Translations under genes and position numbers: made by a program | The notes under the pieces: model-generated | What the model was told of the DNA's origin: nothing | Databases searched by the model: none | Seen by the model: only the letters and a program-made list of their open reading frames with translations | Part shown: piece by piece, positions 25,775 to 35,291 of the stretch | Numbering within the stretch: the first letter of the stretch is position 1 | How the letters are laid out: each line of letters opens with the position of its first letter | Assembly: GCF_003234935.1 (NCBI RefSeq) | Contig: NZ_QKSB01000007.1 | Location: 1 to 64,000 of the forward strand | Direction: 5' to 3' | Length of the DNA: 64,000 nt | From: Putridiphycobacter roseus | GTDB taxonomy: Bacteria; Bacteroidota; Bacteroidia; Flavobacteriales_D; Crocinitomicaceae

Positions 25775-26644
25775 ATGGGTAAAAATATTAGAATTTTAGC
25801 ACCTGCAAAGGCCATTTCGGCAGTATTAGTTGAAGCTGCGATTGATAAATTAACGGAAATGGGGCACCATGTGAGTGTAGGTGAGTTCACCTTAGGCAAT
25901 CACTACTATTTTTCCGGAACCGTTGCGCAACGGATTCATGATTTTCAATCTGCCATTAACGAAAGTGAAATTGAAATTATACTTTGCGCACGAGGCGGTT
26001 ACGGTTGCATTCAAATTGTAGATGCTTTAGACTATTCCCCTTTAAAAAAGCACCCTAAATTAATTTTAGGATTTAGTGATGTGACAGTATTTCACGCTCA
26101 TTTTCAAAATTTAGGCCTGAAAACTGCCCACTGTAGCATGCCTTTGAATTTTGAAACCAATACGGCAGCGAGTTTGTCTTCCCTTCAAAACCTTTTAAAC
26201 GGAATAGAAAATCAATACCAGATTCCAGCTCATCCGCTCAATGCACAGGGAAAGGCTTCGGGAGAAATAATTGGTGGTAATTTGGCCATTTTACACACCT
26301 TAATTGGTACAAATTCTGACATTGACACAAATGGGAAAATATTATTTTTAGAAGAAGTTGGAGAATATATTTACGCCATTGACCGCATGTTGTGGGCTTT
26401 TCAAAAAGCTGGAAAATTAAAAGGTTTGAAGGGATTAATTGTCGGTAGTTTTTCTGACATAAAAGACACAGAGGTACCCTTTGGTATTTCAGTAGATGAA
26501 GTGATATTAAGTCATTTTGAAAAGTTAAACATTCCAATTTGTTTCAACTTTCCTGCGGGACATATTGATGACAACCGAAGCATATTGTTTAGCAAAGTGT
26601 CCCATTTAACAGTCGCAAAAGAAGGGGTAAATCTCATCAATTAA
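25775..26644 (+). CDS. LD-carboxypeptidase (peptidase S66)
   Basis: The 289-residue protein matches the S66 LdcA/MccF family: the oxyanion/nucleophile block ILGFSDVTVFHAHF (Ser in FSD), an N-terminal cluster RGGYGCIQIVDALDY and the glutamate segment ILFLEEVGEYIYAIDRML. The C-terminal histidine lies in FPAGHIDDNRSI. It removes the terminal D-alanine from murein tetrapeptides in the cytoplasm during peptidoglycan recycling. No signal peptide. Ldc versus microcin-immunity specificity cannot be told from sequence alone, but the housekeeping context favours recycling. Confidence 0.9.
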   Translation: MGKNIRILAPAKAISAVLVEAAIDKLTEMGHHVSVGEFTLGNHYYFSGTVAQRIHDFQSAINESEIEIILCARGGYGCIQIVDALDYSPLKKHPKLILGFSDVTVFHAHFQNLGLKTAHCSMPLNFETNTAASLSSLQNLLNGIENQYQIPAHPLNAQGKASGEIIGGNLAILHTLIGTNSDIDTNGKILFLEEVGEYIYAIDRMLWAFQKAGKLKGLKGLIVGSFSDIKDTEVPFGISVDEVILSHFEKLNIPICFNFPAGHIDDNRSILFSKVSHLTVAKEGVNLIN

Positions 26645-26657
26645 ACAACACTTTATA

Positions 26658-26813
26658 CTATTCGTTTTGATGCACCAATGAATGTTTTTGTTGTTCCATT
26701 TTTTCGATTTCCTTAGCTTGAAGTTTTTTATAATCTTTATTCAATTCATATAAAGAAGCGGCAAGTATCACGGAGATGAATACAATTAATCGAAAAAGGT
26801 TAAGTCGTTGCAT
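26658..26813 (-). CDS. small membrane protein (51 aa)
   Basis: An ATG at 26811-26813 opens a 51-residue frame beginning MQRLNLFRLIVFISVILAAS, ending at TAG 26658-26660. It has one N-terminal TM segment and a charged helical tail (ELNKDYKKLQAKEIEKMEQQ) likely to form a coiled coil. It sits between the LD-carboxypeptidase and ABC1-kinase genes. The layout is typical of small Bacteroidota envelope proteins; no family assigned. Confidence 0.5.
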   Translation of the reverse strand: MQRLNLFRLIVFISVILAASLYELNKDYKKLQAKEIEKMEQQKHSLVHQNE

Positions 26814-26938
26814 AGAATAAACAAATTAACGGCTTATTTTGGCTCAAAATGTTAAGTAAAATAAAAGGAAACGTTAAATAAAAAACAGTAAATTGTTAAC
26901 GGTGTATGTTTGCCAAATATAAACTTATTGCGTACAAC

Positions 26939-28570
26939 TTATCTATTAGTCCGTCCTTTAAACAACACATATATAAATAATAAAAGCGAAACCATAGCAA
27001 TAACCAAAAACCATTTTTCGTAAGCTTTATTACCATTTTCATTGCTATTATAGGCCATTACAAAAGCGAGAATTCCAAACAAACCAAAAATAAATTGTTG
27101 GATGACCAAGTATAGTTTTTGGGCACTTTTAGGTAGACTTTTAATTTCGAATTCAATTTCCCCTTTATTTGCTTTTCGAAGCACTGTATCTAATCTACTT
27201 GGTAAAGAAAAAATAATATTTGCTTGGTTTTTAATACCTTCTTTTATAAAATCACCCAAATATTCTTTGGATAAAATCATATTCTTGAGGTAGGGTTTTA
27301 CGGTATCTATTGGGTTATAATTTGGGTGGATGGTATTGCACACACCTAGTAATAATAAGATAGTTCTTTCTAGTAAAATCCAATCTTTAGGTACATCAAA
27401 AGTAGCGGTGAGTTCTTTTAAACTTAGCTCCTTCCTTAAATCCTCCATCTCAGAATTCTTAATGGTTTGATAATCCATATCTTCCATCTTTACGCCACTA
27501 TTAATAAAAGATTGTAAAGCAGCAATTATTTTAGCTGCCACCCTTTCCTTGTTATTATCACGACTTAAAAATCCAAGCTTTTGCATGCTTATCAATACTT
27601 TTTCCTCGTCGTTTGCCAGGACTGCTTGAAGCAATTTTGGAATTTCGAAACGGGTCGCCTTACTTAAAGTTCCTACCGCCCCAAAGTCCAGTATCACAAT
27701 TTCTCCATTTTCGTTTAAAAGTAGATTACCTGGATGTGGATCGGCATGATAAAAACCATTCTTTAGCATCATTTCACAATAAGTAAAAAGCAACTTATCA
27801 CAAATTTCGTCCATATTAAAAGCTCCTATCTTTTCGGCATCTGTGATTTTTACACCTGCACAAAATTCCGTCACCAAAACATTTTTAGTACTATAAGCAG
27901 TAAATACTTTAGGCACTTTAACCCCTTCTATATCGGCAATGTTTTGTTTAATAATCACCATGGAATCTGCTTCGTGTTGGTAATCCAACTCTTCGAGTAT
28001 CATGATTTTTACTTGCGTATAAACCGTATCTAAACCATTAAAGGTGAAAAATCGATTCATCATTTTAAATAAATTTTCAATGATGTCCAAGTCGAGGTTT
28101 GCAATGGTTGATATATACGGGTGCTGCACCTTTACAGCTACTGTTTCTCCACTAAAGAGCGTTGCCTTGTGCACCTGACCAATAGAAGCGGAAGCAATTG
28201 GGGTTTCGTCAAAGGTTTTAAAAACATTATCAATGGATTCGTTTAATGCGGCCGTTAAAACCGGTTTAACGCGCTCAAAGTTACTTACTGGTGCCTTATC
28301 CTGTAAAGACTCCATGGCTTCACCATACGCTTTAGGCAAAACACTAGACATGACAGAAATTAGTTGCCCTATTTTAATGAAGAGACCATTTAAATCGATA
28401 ATTTTCTCTTTTAATAATAGGGCATTTTTACTGTGCAGTTTGCTTAGTTTCTCTTCAAAACTACCTACACGATAAAACCTTTTAAAGAAGCTTAAAAAAA
28501 GATAAGAAAACCCAATACGGAAAGCGGTATAATATGCTGTTTTTTTCCGTTTTGAAACTTTTAAAATCAT
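26939..28570 (-). CDS. ABC1/UbiB family atypical kinase
   Basis: The 543-residue protein shows the ABC1 hallmarks: the KxGQ motif (FIKIGQLISVMSSVLP), the Ala-rich/QVHKA loop (PIASASIGQVHKATL), HADPHPGNLLL and the metal-binding LDFGAVG. Two C-terminal TM segments follow (about residues 490-540). UbiB/ADCK proteins support quinone and lipid metabolism; in menaquinone users the exact role is open. The start overlaps nothing but directly follows the histidine kinase gene (28571), so the two are cotranscribed. Confidence 0.9.
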   Translation of the reverse strand: MILKVSKRKKTAYYTAFRIGFSYLFLSFFKRFYRVGSFEEKLSKLHSKNALLLKEKIIDLNGLFIKIGQLISVMSSVLPKAYGEAMESLQDKAPVSNFERVKPVLTAALNESIDNVFKTFDETPIASASIGQVHKATLFSGETVAVKVQHPYISTIANLDLDIIENLFKMMNRFFTFNGLDTVYTQVKIMILEELDYQHEADSMVIIKQNIADIEGVKVPKVFTAYSTKNVLVTEFCAGVKITDAEKIGAFNMDEICDKLLFTYCEMMLKNGFYHADPHPGNLLLNENGEIVILDFGAVGTLSKATRFEIPKLLQAVLANDEEKVLISMQKLGFLSRDNNKERVAAKIIAALQSFINSGVKMEDMDYQTIKNSEMEDLRKELSLKELTATFDVPKDWILLERTILLLLGVCNTIHPNYNPIDTVKPYLKNMILSKEYLGDFIKEGIKNQANIIFSLPSRLDTVLRKANKGEIEFEIKSLPKSAQKLYLVIQQFIFGLFGILAFVMAYNSNENGNKAYEKWFLVIAMVSLLLFIYVLFKGRTNR

Positions 28571-29611
28571 TTATGCTAGGTCTAATGTAAATGTAAAAAC
28601 GGAGCCTTCACCTACCGTGGAGTTAACCGTAATACTTTGTTGGTGGGCTTCCATAATATGTTTTACGATTGGTAAACCTAAACCAGAGCCAGCTAAATTT
28701 CTAGCCCTGCTTTTTTCTACCCGATAAAATCGTTCAAATAAGCGATTAAAATGCTCTTCCTCTATCCCTATGCCGTCATCTATAATTTCGACAGATAATT
28801 GTTTTCTGGAAACTTTACTAAATTTAATCTGCGTATGCCCATTTTCAATGCCATATGAAATAGAATTAGAAATCAAGTTAATTAAAACTTGACCAATTTT
28901 ACCTTTATCTGCAGAAACCATAATGGGATCGTAATTTTGAAATAAGGATAAGGTAATATTTTTTTCTTCTGCACTAGATTGAGTGGTATCAAAAACCTCT
29001 TTGGTTAATCTTACAATATCAAACTTAGTCAGCTTTAAATTAAAACGATTAAACTCATATCGTGAAATATTATCTAAATCATCTAAAACAGAAGTAATTC
29101 TATCCACCCCTCGACTGGCTTTAATTAAGAAATCACGGTTAACCGTTTCGTCTTCCAGCCCACCTTCTAACAAGGTAAGAATATACCCTTGAATACTAAA
29201 TACTGGTGTTTTTAATTCATGGGCCAAATTACCCAAAAACTCCCTTCTAAAGTTGGCTTGTTCTTCTAAATTTTCAATTTGCTTTTGTTGCGTTTCTGCC
29301 CAAGCAGCAGTAGTTTCTGAAAGGCTTTGAAATACATTTTCATTTAATTTAACTGGATTTATTTTAATGTTTTTCTTTTTACTTATCACCCGATAAATTG
29401 CCTTGATCTCTTGGTTGATAAACCTTTCAATAAAATAATAAAAAAGTAATAAAGCGACCACGCCAACAAATAAAGGGAAGACAATGTACACCCATAAGTG
29501 AATATCGGCTTCCATGACAAAACTTACGCCAATAAGTCCTACCAATACCATCACCATTAATATTGCCGAAGCAATAAGTACCACTTGTATCGGTTTTTTA
29601 ATTAAACTCAT
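28571..29611 (-). CDS. sensor histidine kinase (PhoR-like), no adjacent response regulator
   Basis: The 346-residue protein has two N-terminal TM helices (about residues 9-32 and 39-60) with almost no periplasmic loop. The dimerisation/phosphoacceptor box is LAHELKTPVFSIQGYIL (His131) and the ATPase motifs are N (INLISNSISYG), G1 (DDGIGIEEEH), F (FERFYRVEKSRAR) and G2 (GSGLGLPIVKHI). The short sensor suggests it senses the membrane or a partner. It lies between gldD and the ABC1 kinase, overlapping gldD by 4 bp. No response regulator is in the window. Confidence 0.92.
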   Translation of the reverse strand: MSLIKKPIQVVLIASAILMVMVLVGLIGVSFVMEADIHLWVYIVFPLFVGVVALLLFYYFIERFINQEIKAIYRVISKKKNIKINPVKLNENVFQSLSETTAAWAETQQKQIENLEEQANFRREFLGNLAHELKTPVFSIQGYILTLLEGGLEDETVNRDFLIKASRGVDRITSVLDDLDNISRYEFNRFNLKLTKFDIVRLTKEVFDTTQSSAEEKNITLSLFQNYDPIMVSADKGKIGQVLINLISNSISYGIENGHTQIKFSKVSRKQLSVEIIDDGIGIEEEHFNRLFERFYRVEKSRARNLAGSGLGLPIVKHIMEAHQQSITVNSTVGEGSVFTFTLDLA

Positions 29612-30198
29612 TCTTCAGTTATTGTTGACCATTCTAAGGAATTGAATAATGTGTCAAAATCTACCATTAAATAGTCAATGGATGGTTTTAAACTATCGTA
29701 ATTTGGTTTCGCATTAAAGTACAGCGCACCCCTTAAAAAATGATTCAAACTATCTGTCAAATAAAACTGGTAATTAGAGGCCGAGTTACCAATTAACTTA
29801 TAAGCAGTTCCATACACATGATGTGCTGGATTAACAATGGTTTTTTCTTCAATCCCATCAGCTTGAATACTGTGTTCATATACCAATTTTCTCGAATATT
29901 CTAAATGATTCATTAAACCACCAGTGTCCACTGGAATATAGGTTAAAAATAAGGTTGCATCAAAAGGGATATAGTTAATATTCAAATTACACCCTTGGGT
30001 CGCACTATCTATTACCGCATAAGTTGGACTTAAAAATTCAAAGTTACATCCTTGAATCTGGTTAGAAAAATCTTTTTCTTGAAAAGATATTTTCATCCCA
30101 CTTAGAGGTTTTGGGTAAGTTATATCCTCCGTATCGCAACCAATAAAAATGATCGTCATCCCGATAAAAAAAAGAATTTTATGCCACTTCATCATCAA
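29608..30198 (-). CDS. gldD: gliding motility lipoprotein GldD
   Basis: The 196-residue lipoprotein has the lipobox IIFIGCDTE and the blocks that characterise GldD: YPKPLSGMKISF, CNLNINYIPFDATLFLTY, SRKLVYEHSIQADGIEEKTIVNP, VYGTAYKLIGNSASNYQFYLTDS and NHFLRGALYFNAKPNYDSL. It works with the type IX secretion and gliding apparatus. The start region overlaps the end of gldE by 20 bp, the usual gldE-gldD arrangement, and the histidine kinase overlaps the other end. The window lacks the porV/gldKLMN genes. Confidence 0.92.
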   Translation of the reverse strand: MMMKWHKILFFIGMTIIFIGCDTEDITYPKPLSGMKISFQEKDFSNQIQGCNFEFLSPTYAVIDSATQGCNLNINYIPFDATLFLTYIPVDTGGLMNHLEYSRKLVYEHSIQADGIEEKTIVNPAHHVYGTAYKLIGNSASNYQFYLTDSLNHFLRGALYFNAKPNYDSLKPSIDYLMVDFDTLFNSLEWSTITEE

Positions 30199-31468
30199 TT
30201 ATTACTTTAATTTTTTTAAGTTTTCTTTTATCAGCCGCTTCTACAATTAGGGTATAATTGCCAAAAACAATTTTTTCATTTTTAACTAAAATCTTTCCTG
30301 CCTGTTCAATCATAAAACCAGCCAAGGTATCCGACTCTCCTTTCGATTCTTCAAATAAAGAACCATCCATATCTATTACTTTATAGAAATCCATCAATGA
30401 CATTTTTCCTTCAAACAAATAAGTATGTTCATCAATTTGGGTATAATTTAGGTCTTCTCCGTCATATTCTTCCGAAATATCTCCAACTATTTCTTCCAAA
30501 ATATCTTCTAAAGTAATAATTCCAGAAGTCCCACCATATTCATCCACTACGATAGCCATGTGAATTTTTCGTTCTTGAAAACTTTTTAACAAGTCATCAA
30601 TTTTTTTATTTTCTGGCACATAATAAGGCTCTCTTAACAGAGAATGCCAATTTTCTGGAGGATGATCGATAAATGGGATTAAATCTTTGATATATAAAAT
30701 ACCCTTAATATTATCAAAAGACTCTTCGAAAACGGGTATTCTAGAATAATTATGTTCTAAAATATGTTCGTGAATCTTTTCATAAGGTTCATGAATACCA
30801 AAAGCCACTACATCTGTTCTGGCTTTCATAATTTGTTTAACATCTGTTTGGCCAAACTTTACAATCCCTTCTAAAATCTTATGTTCATCTTCTTTACCTT
30901 CCAACTCTTTTGTCAACTCAATGGCTTGTTCCAAATCATCTGAAGACACGGTCATGGATTTTTTCTTTCCTAAATTACTTAATACTGCAGTCCCTGCAAC
31001 CAATCCTTTTACCAAATAGTTAATTGGAAAAAATTTGCCAATTTTATACAGAGGCGCCCCCATTAAAAGCGTCATGCTTTTACTATTTTTACTAGCATAT
31101 ACCTTTGGAATTACTTCGCCAAAGAGTAAGATAATAAAAGTGATTACCACGATATCGATAAATAACTTTAGCCAATCTTCTATGCTATTTTCTGGAAACA
31201 GCAAGGTTGAAATAAAGGAAGAAAGCACAATGATGGAAACGTTAATAAAATTATTCGCGATTAAAATTGTAGCCAACAATCGCTTAGGTCGTTCTAATAA
31301 TGTAATAGTTAACTTAGCTTTTTTAGAAGTATCCTTTTCTAACTCTTCTAGGTCGACTGGTTTTAGGGAAAAAAAAGCCACTTCAGATCCAGAAATTAAT
31401 GCCGAACCAACGAGCAAGAGAATTAAAATAACAAAAGAAACTATCAGCGGTATTAAATCAGTACCCAT
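30179..31468 (-). CDS. gldE: gliding motility-associated protein GldE (CNNM/CBS)
   Basis: The 429-residue protein has an N-terminal DUF21/CNNM membrane domain (about residues 1-190), then two CBS domains (MKARTDVVAFGIHEPYEKIH and IHMAIVVDEYGGTSGIITLED) and a CorC_HlyC C-terminal domain. Located between ssb and gldD, as in gliding Flavobacteriales, it is GldE. CNNM proteins are linked to divalent-cation transport; its contribution to gliding is indirect. Ten bp separate it from ssb. Confidence 0.92.
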   Translation of the reverse strand: MGTDLIPLIVSFVILILLLVGSALISGSEVAFFSLKPVDLEELEKDTSKKAKLTITLLERPKRLLATILIANNFINVSIIVLSSFISTLLFPENSIEDWLKLFIDIVVITFIILLFGEVIPKVYASKNSKSMTLLMGAPLYKIGKFFPINYLVKGLVAGTAVLSNLGKKKSMTVSSDDLEQAIELTKELEGKEDEHKILEGIVKFGQTDVKQIMKARTDVVAFGIHEPYEKIHEHILEHNYSRIPVFEESFDNIKGILYIKDLIPFIDHPPENWHSLLREPYYVPENKKIDDLLKSFQERKIHMAIVVDEYGGTSGIITLEDILEEIVGDISEEYDGEDLNYTQIDEHTYLFEGKMSLMDFYKVIDMDGSLFEESKGESDTLAGFMIEQAGKILVKNEKIVFGNYTLIVEAADKRKLKKIKVIIDDEVA

Positions 31469-31477
31469 CCTTTAAAA

Positions 31478-31927
31478 TTAAAATGGCAAATCATCTTCCT
31501 CTTCAGGTTGGATGCTTTGCGTCATTGGTTGACTTTTATTTTCTTCAATTGACTTTGGATATTGATTTTCACTTTGATTTGTCGCAGGCTCAGCCCTGGT
31601 CAACATGGTCAAATTATCCGCAACTACTTCTGTAGTATATCTTGTGTTTTTTTGTTCATCTTGCCAAGAACGAGTTTTCAACTTCCCTTCTACATACACT
31701 TTCATGCCTTTTTTCACGTAGCTTTCTACTACTTTGGCCAAACCTCTCCACACCACAATATTATGCCAATCGGTAATTTCGCGTTTTTGGCCTGTGTTTT
31801 TATCTGTGAACGTCTCAGAAGTTGCTATGGAAAAATTAGCCACTACCACCCCATTTTCTAAATGTCTTACTTCAGGATCTTTTCCTAAATTTCCAATTAA
31901 AATCACTTTGTTTACACTACCAGCCAT
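31478..31927 (-). CDS. ssb: single-stranded DNA-binding protein
   Basis: The 149-residue protein has the OB fold typical of SSB ([56 protein letters not shown]), a Gln/Ser-rich linker and the conserved acidic tip EEDDLPF that recruits repair partners. It protects single strands in replication, repair and recombination. A -7-like element sits on its strand at 31948-31955. Confidence 0.97.
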   Translation of the reverse strand: MAGSVNKVILIGNLGKDPEVRHLENGVVVANFSIATSETFTDKNTGQKREITDWHNIVVWRGLAKVVESYVKKGMKVYVEGKLKTRSWQDEQKNTRYTTEVVADNLTMLTRAEPATNQSENQYPKSIEENKSQPMTQSIQPEEEDDLPF

Positions 31928-31947
31928 AAGTTTGTCAATTTTACTAA

Positions 31948-31955
31948 CAAAGATA
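31948..31955 (-). promoter_or_regulatory. -7 element before ssb
   Basis: On the minus strand this reads TATCTTTG, matching the Bacteroidota -7 consensus TAnnTTTG, 20 bp before the ssb start. I see no clear -33 TTG at the standard spacing. Confidence 0.4.
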
Positions 31956-31959
31956 TGAT

Positions 31960-32994
31960 TTATCTTTTGAAAAAGGAAGATTCATTCACATATCTCACAA
32001 TTAATTGCGGCAAGGGAAAATTACTGATATCGCCTATTGGTATGGCCATATAACCATTTGTTTTAGGGGTATCTTTCTTATGATGTACCCAGAATTTCAC
32101 CATTAATTTTTGATGTGTCAAAATATGTTTTACTTCCAAATCCAAGAAAACATTTTTTAGTGTCACCCCTTCAAATTCCTTTACTTCATCCACGGACTCG
32201 CTTGTTTCCACACAGGGAAAATCATATAATCCTTCCCATATCCCTTGACCTTCTCTTTTTCGGATAAGGATATTATTATTTTGATCTAGAAACAGCAAAT
32301 AATTTAAATGTCGGACTTTCACTTTTAATTTTTTCTCTTTCACCGGATAATCTAACTGGGTTTTATCTGCAAAAGCAAGACAAATTCCTTGCACTGGACA
32401 AATTTCACATTGCGGACTCTTTGGCTTACATACTAAAGCACCTAATTCCATCATGGCTTGGTTATGCTCTCCAGGTTGACTTTTATCTAAAATTTCATTC
32501 GCTAAAATGGTAAATTCTTTTTTTCCTTTGGTGGAATTGATTGGTGTTGCAATTTTAAATAAGCGACTTAAAACCCGAAATACATTACCATCTACTACCG
32601 CTTTTGCTTCACCATACGCAAAAGAACTAACAGCCGCCGCGGTATATTCTCCTACACCCTTTAAGCTTAACAAGCTATCATAATTATCAGGAAAAACACC
32701 CCCAAAATCTGTCATCACTTGCTTGGCTGCACTGTGTAAATTTCTTGCCCTACTATAATAGCCCAAACCTTGCCACAATTTAAGTACAGACTCTAAATCG
32801 GCTGCTGCTAAAGATTTCACATTAGGGTAACATTTAATAAACTTCAAGTAATAAGGCAATCCTTGATCGACCTTAGTTTGTTGTAATATTATCTCAGACA
32901 GCCAAATATAATAGGGGTCCTTGACACTTCTCCAGGGCAAATTACGCTTATTTTCTGAATACCAGTCAAATATTAAGTACTGCTTATCAATCAT
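31960..32994 (-). CDS. mutY: A/G-specific adenine glycosylase
   Basis: The 344-residue protein has the helix-hairpin-helix [12 protein letters not shown] with the catalytic Asp in VDGNVFR, the Glu-bearing [16 protein letters not shown], and the 4Fe-4S loop [19 protein letters not shown]-terminal NUDIX-like 8-oxoG recognition domain follows. It removes adenine opposite 8-oxoguanine. It is divergent from the HU gene; 99 bp between them. Confidence 0.95.
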   Translation of the reverse strand: MIDKQYLIFDWYSENKRNLPWRSVKDPYYIWLSEIILQQTKVDQGLPYYLKFIKCYPNVKSLAAADLESVLKLWQGLGYYSRARNLHSAAKQVMTDFGGVFPDNYDSLLSLKGVGEYTAAAVSSFAYGEAKAVVDGNVFRVLSRLFKIATPINSTKGKKEFTILANEILDKSQPGEHNQAMMELGALVCKPKSPQCEICPVQGICLAFADKTQLDYPVKEKKLKVKVRHLNYLLFLDQNNNILIRKREGQGIWEGLYDFPCVETSESVDEVKEFEGVTLKNVFLDLEVKHILTHQKLMVKFWVHHKKDTPKTNGYMAIPIGDISNFPLPQLIVRYVNESSFFKR

Positions 32995-33051
32995 TTATGG
33001 AATTTAACTTATTTTTTGTCTAAATTATTCTTTTTATTTATAAAAATCCGC

Positions 33052-33059
33052 TATTTTTG
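33052..33059 (+). promoter_or_regulatory. -7 element before HU gene
   Basis: TATTTTTG fits TAnnTTTG, 35 bp upstream of the HU start. The nearest TTTG (33015-33018) is 33 bp away, too far for a canonical -33, so only the -7 part is supported. Confidence 0.35.
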
Positions 33060-33093
33060 TAACCAAATACAAACGATTAAATATTAAATAGTT

Positions 33094-33384
33094 ATGACAA
33101 AAGCAGACATTGTTACAAAAGTAGCAAACGAAACTGGTGTAGAAAAAGCAGCTGTATTAGCAACAGTTGAATCTTTCATGAAAAATGTTAAAGGATCTTT
33201 AGCAGGTGGTGAAAATGTTTATTTAAGAGGTTTTGGTTCTTTCATTGTAAAAAAGAGAGCAGAAAAAACTGGAAGAAACATTTCTAAAAATCAATCAATC
33301 ATTATACCAGCACACAACATTCCTGCGTTTAAACCTGCAAAAACATTTGTAGAAAACGTTAAAACAAAGGTGAAAGTAAAATAG
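33094..33384 (+). CDS. hup: HU family DNA-binding protein
   Basis: The 96-residue protein has the HU/IHF fold: MTKADIVTKVANETGVEKAA, the VYLRGFGSFIVKKRAEKTGRN beta-arm region and NIPAFKPAKTF. A proline in IIPAHNIPAFKP is the DNA-intercalating tip region. It is a nucleoid protein. A strong intrinsic terminator follows at 33443-33469. Confidence 0.95.
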   Translation: MTKADIVTKVANETGVEKAAVLATVESFMKNVKGSLAGGENVYLRGFGSFIVKKRAEKTGRNISKNQSIIIPAHNIPAFKPAKTFVENVKTKVKVK

Positions 33385-33442
33385 TTGTAAAACTAAAATA
33401 CTTTTATTACCTTTGCGCTCTAAAATTTAGAGTTTAATAAAA

Positions 33443-33469
33443 ACTTCCTGAATTTCAGGGAGTTTTTTT
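33443..33469 (+). terminator. intrinsic terminator after HU gene
   Basis: ACTTCCTGAA and TTCAGGGAGT pair (one G-U) and are followed by seven T residues. Confidence 0.75.
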
Positions 33470-33505
33470 GTAAATAGAAAATTAATTATAAATAAATATT
33501 AAGTT

Positions 33506-33598
33506 ATGCCAAGCGGAAAAAAGAGAAAAAGACATAAAATGGCCACTCACAAAAGAAAAAAGAGACTTAGAAAAAACAGACACAAAAAGAAAAAATAA
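33506..33598 (+). CDS. 30-residue basic AURKAIP1/COX24 (mS38-like) protein
   Basis: The protein begins MPSGKKRKRHKMATHKRKKR and continues LRKNRHKKKK (30 residues, about two thirds Lys/Arg/His). It matches the short KRRxKMxxHKxRKRxRxxRxK core of the AURKAIP1/COX24 family, found at the C terminus of mitochondrial ribosomal mS38. Bacteroidota carry such stand-alone copies, expected to bind the small ribosomal subunit. Its place between the HU and rng genes is typical. A long hairpin follows at 33622-33655. Confidence 0.85.
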   Translation: MPSGKKRKRHKMATHKRKKRLRKNRHKKKK

Positions 33599-33621
33599 TT
33601 TTTTTGATTTTTGAAAAGTTT

Positions 33622-33655
33622 GAATACTTAGTAACTGCAAAGTTGCTAAGTATTC
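33622..33655 (+). terminator. 15-bp hairpin between the mS38-like gene and rng
   Basis: GAATACTTAGTAACT and AGTTGCTAAGTATTC pair over 15 positions with one G-U, loop GCAA. There is no T-run downstream (CTGTGTTTG), so it may be a terminator, a processing site or an mRNA-stabilising structure in front of the RNase G gene. Confidence 0.55.
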
Positions 33656-33689
33656 TGTGTTTGTTATCATTCATATTAAATAAGTCCGA

Positions 33690-35240
33690 ATGAATTTTGA
33701 GTTAGTTGTTGACGTCAGAGCCAACGGAATTTGGATTGCCCTAATGCGAGAAGGAAAGTTAATTGAACTTCACGAAGAAAAAGGCAATAAAGATTTTATG
33801 GTAGGTGATATATACCTTGGTAAAGTACGTAAGGTAGTGCCAAGTTTAAATGCTGCATTTGTAGATGTAGGCTATGAAAAGGATGCCTTTTTGCATTATT
33901 TAGATCTAGGCCCACAATTCAAGTCCCTAGATAAGTATGTACAAAACACACTTCAAGGGCGACAAAAAGTAGCTGATTTATTGTATTTTAAACCAGAAGC
34001 AGATATTGAAAAATCTGGAAAGATTGATGATGCAGTAACCTCGACTAGACAAGTTTTAGTTCAAGTAGCAAAAGAGCCTATATCCACTAAAGGACCTAGA
34101 CTTAATGCGGAAATTACAATAGCAGGAAGATACATTGTATTGGTACCTTTTTCGCAAAAAATTTCCATTTCCCAAAAAATAAAGAACGGTAAAGAAAGAG
34201 ATAGATTACGTGATATTATGCGTGATATTTTACCAAAAAACTTTGGGGTTATTATTAGAACAGTTGCGGAAGACAAAAAGATTTCGGAAATAGATAATGA
34301 TTTAAAAACATTATTGGATAAGTGGAAGTTGATTCACGAAAATTTAAAGACAGCTAAGCCGCCAAAAAAAGTATTGGGTGAATTAAATAGAGCCTCTTCT
34401 TTGTTAAGAGATTTATTAAATGACGATTTTACTAAGATTCACATCAATGACAAAGAGTTGATGGATGAAATGCACGATTACATTTCTTCTATATCTCCTG
34501 GTCAAGAAAAGATCTTACATCTTTACACAGGGAAGCTAAATATTTTCGAACATTTTAACATCCACAAACAAATTAAGACACTTTACGGTAAAAAAGTACC
34601 TTTATCTAGCGGTGGTTACTTAATTATTGAGCATACCGAAGCCATGCACGTGGTAGATGTAAACTCAGGAAATAGGTCCGCAAAAGGCGATACCCAAGAA
34701 CAAAATGCTTTAGCAGTAAACATGGAGTCGGCAGAAGAGCTAGCACGTGTATTGCGCTTAAGAGATATGGGTGGAATTATTTGTGTAGACTTTATTGACA
34801 TGCACAAAAAAGAGCATAATAAAATGCTTTTTGAAAAAATGAAAGAGCTCTTAAAAACAGATAGAGCTAAGCACAGTATTATTCCACCAAGTAAATTTGG
34901 TGTAATGGAAATTACCCGTCAAAGGGTAAGACCAGAAACTAATATTGAAACATCCGAAGTTTGTCCATCTTGTGAAGGAACAGGAAAAATACAAGCTTCT
35001 ATTATGTTTACCGACGAAATTGAATCTGCACTTGACCACTTAATTTTAAGTGGGAAATATAAAAAACTGACCTTACTTGCACACCCATATATTGCTTCAT
35101 TTTTTACCAATGGCATAATATCGAAACAGGTAAAATGGTTTTTCAAATACAAAAAGTGGATTTCTGTGAAGCCAGTAAACGCAAATACTTTCTTTGAATT
35201 TTCATTTCTGGATAAGGATAATAATAAAATAGTGGTTTAA
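33690..35240 (+). CDS. rng: ribonuclease E/G family (RNase G)
   Basis: The 516-residue protein has an N-terminal S1 domain (VGDIYLGKVRKVVPSLNAAFVDVGYEKDAFLHY), an RNase H-like/catalytic core (HVVDVNSGNR and GGIICVDFIDM supply the metal-binding aspartates) and the Zn-link CPSCEGTG. It lacks the long C-terminal scaffold of RNase E, so RNase G is the best call. It processes rRNA and degrades mRNA. Placement after HU and the mS38-like gene is typical for this phylum. Confidence 0.95.
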   Translation: MNFELVVDVRANGIWIALMREGKLIELHEEKGNKDFMVGDIYLGKVRKVVPSLNAAFVDVGYEKDAFLHYLDLGPQFKSLDKYVQNTLQGRQKVADLLYFKPEADIEKSGKIDDAVTSTRQVLVQVAKEPISTKGPRLNAEITIAGRYIVLVPFSQKISISQKIKNGKERDRLRDIMRDILPKNFGVIIRTVAEDKKISEIDNDLKTLLDKWKLIHENLKTAKPPKKVLGELNRASSLLRDLLNDDFTKIHINDKELMDEMHDYISSISPGQEKILHLYTGKLNIFEHFNIHKQIKTLYGKKVPLSSGGYLIIEHTEAMHVVDVNSGNRSAKGDTQEQNALAVNMESAEELARVLRLRDMGGIICVDFIDMHKKEHNKMLFEKMKELLKTDRAKHSIIPPSKFGVMEITRQRVRPETNIETSEVCPSCEGTGKIQASIMFTDEIESALDHLILSGKYKKLTLLAHPYIASFFTNGIISKQVKWFFKYKKWISVKPVNANTFFEFSFLDKDNNKIVV

Positions 35241-35291
35241 TTTATTAATCACTATTTAGAATTCTTAAATTAGTATCCAATTATAAAGACA

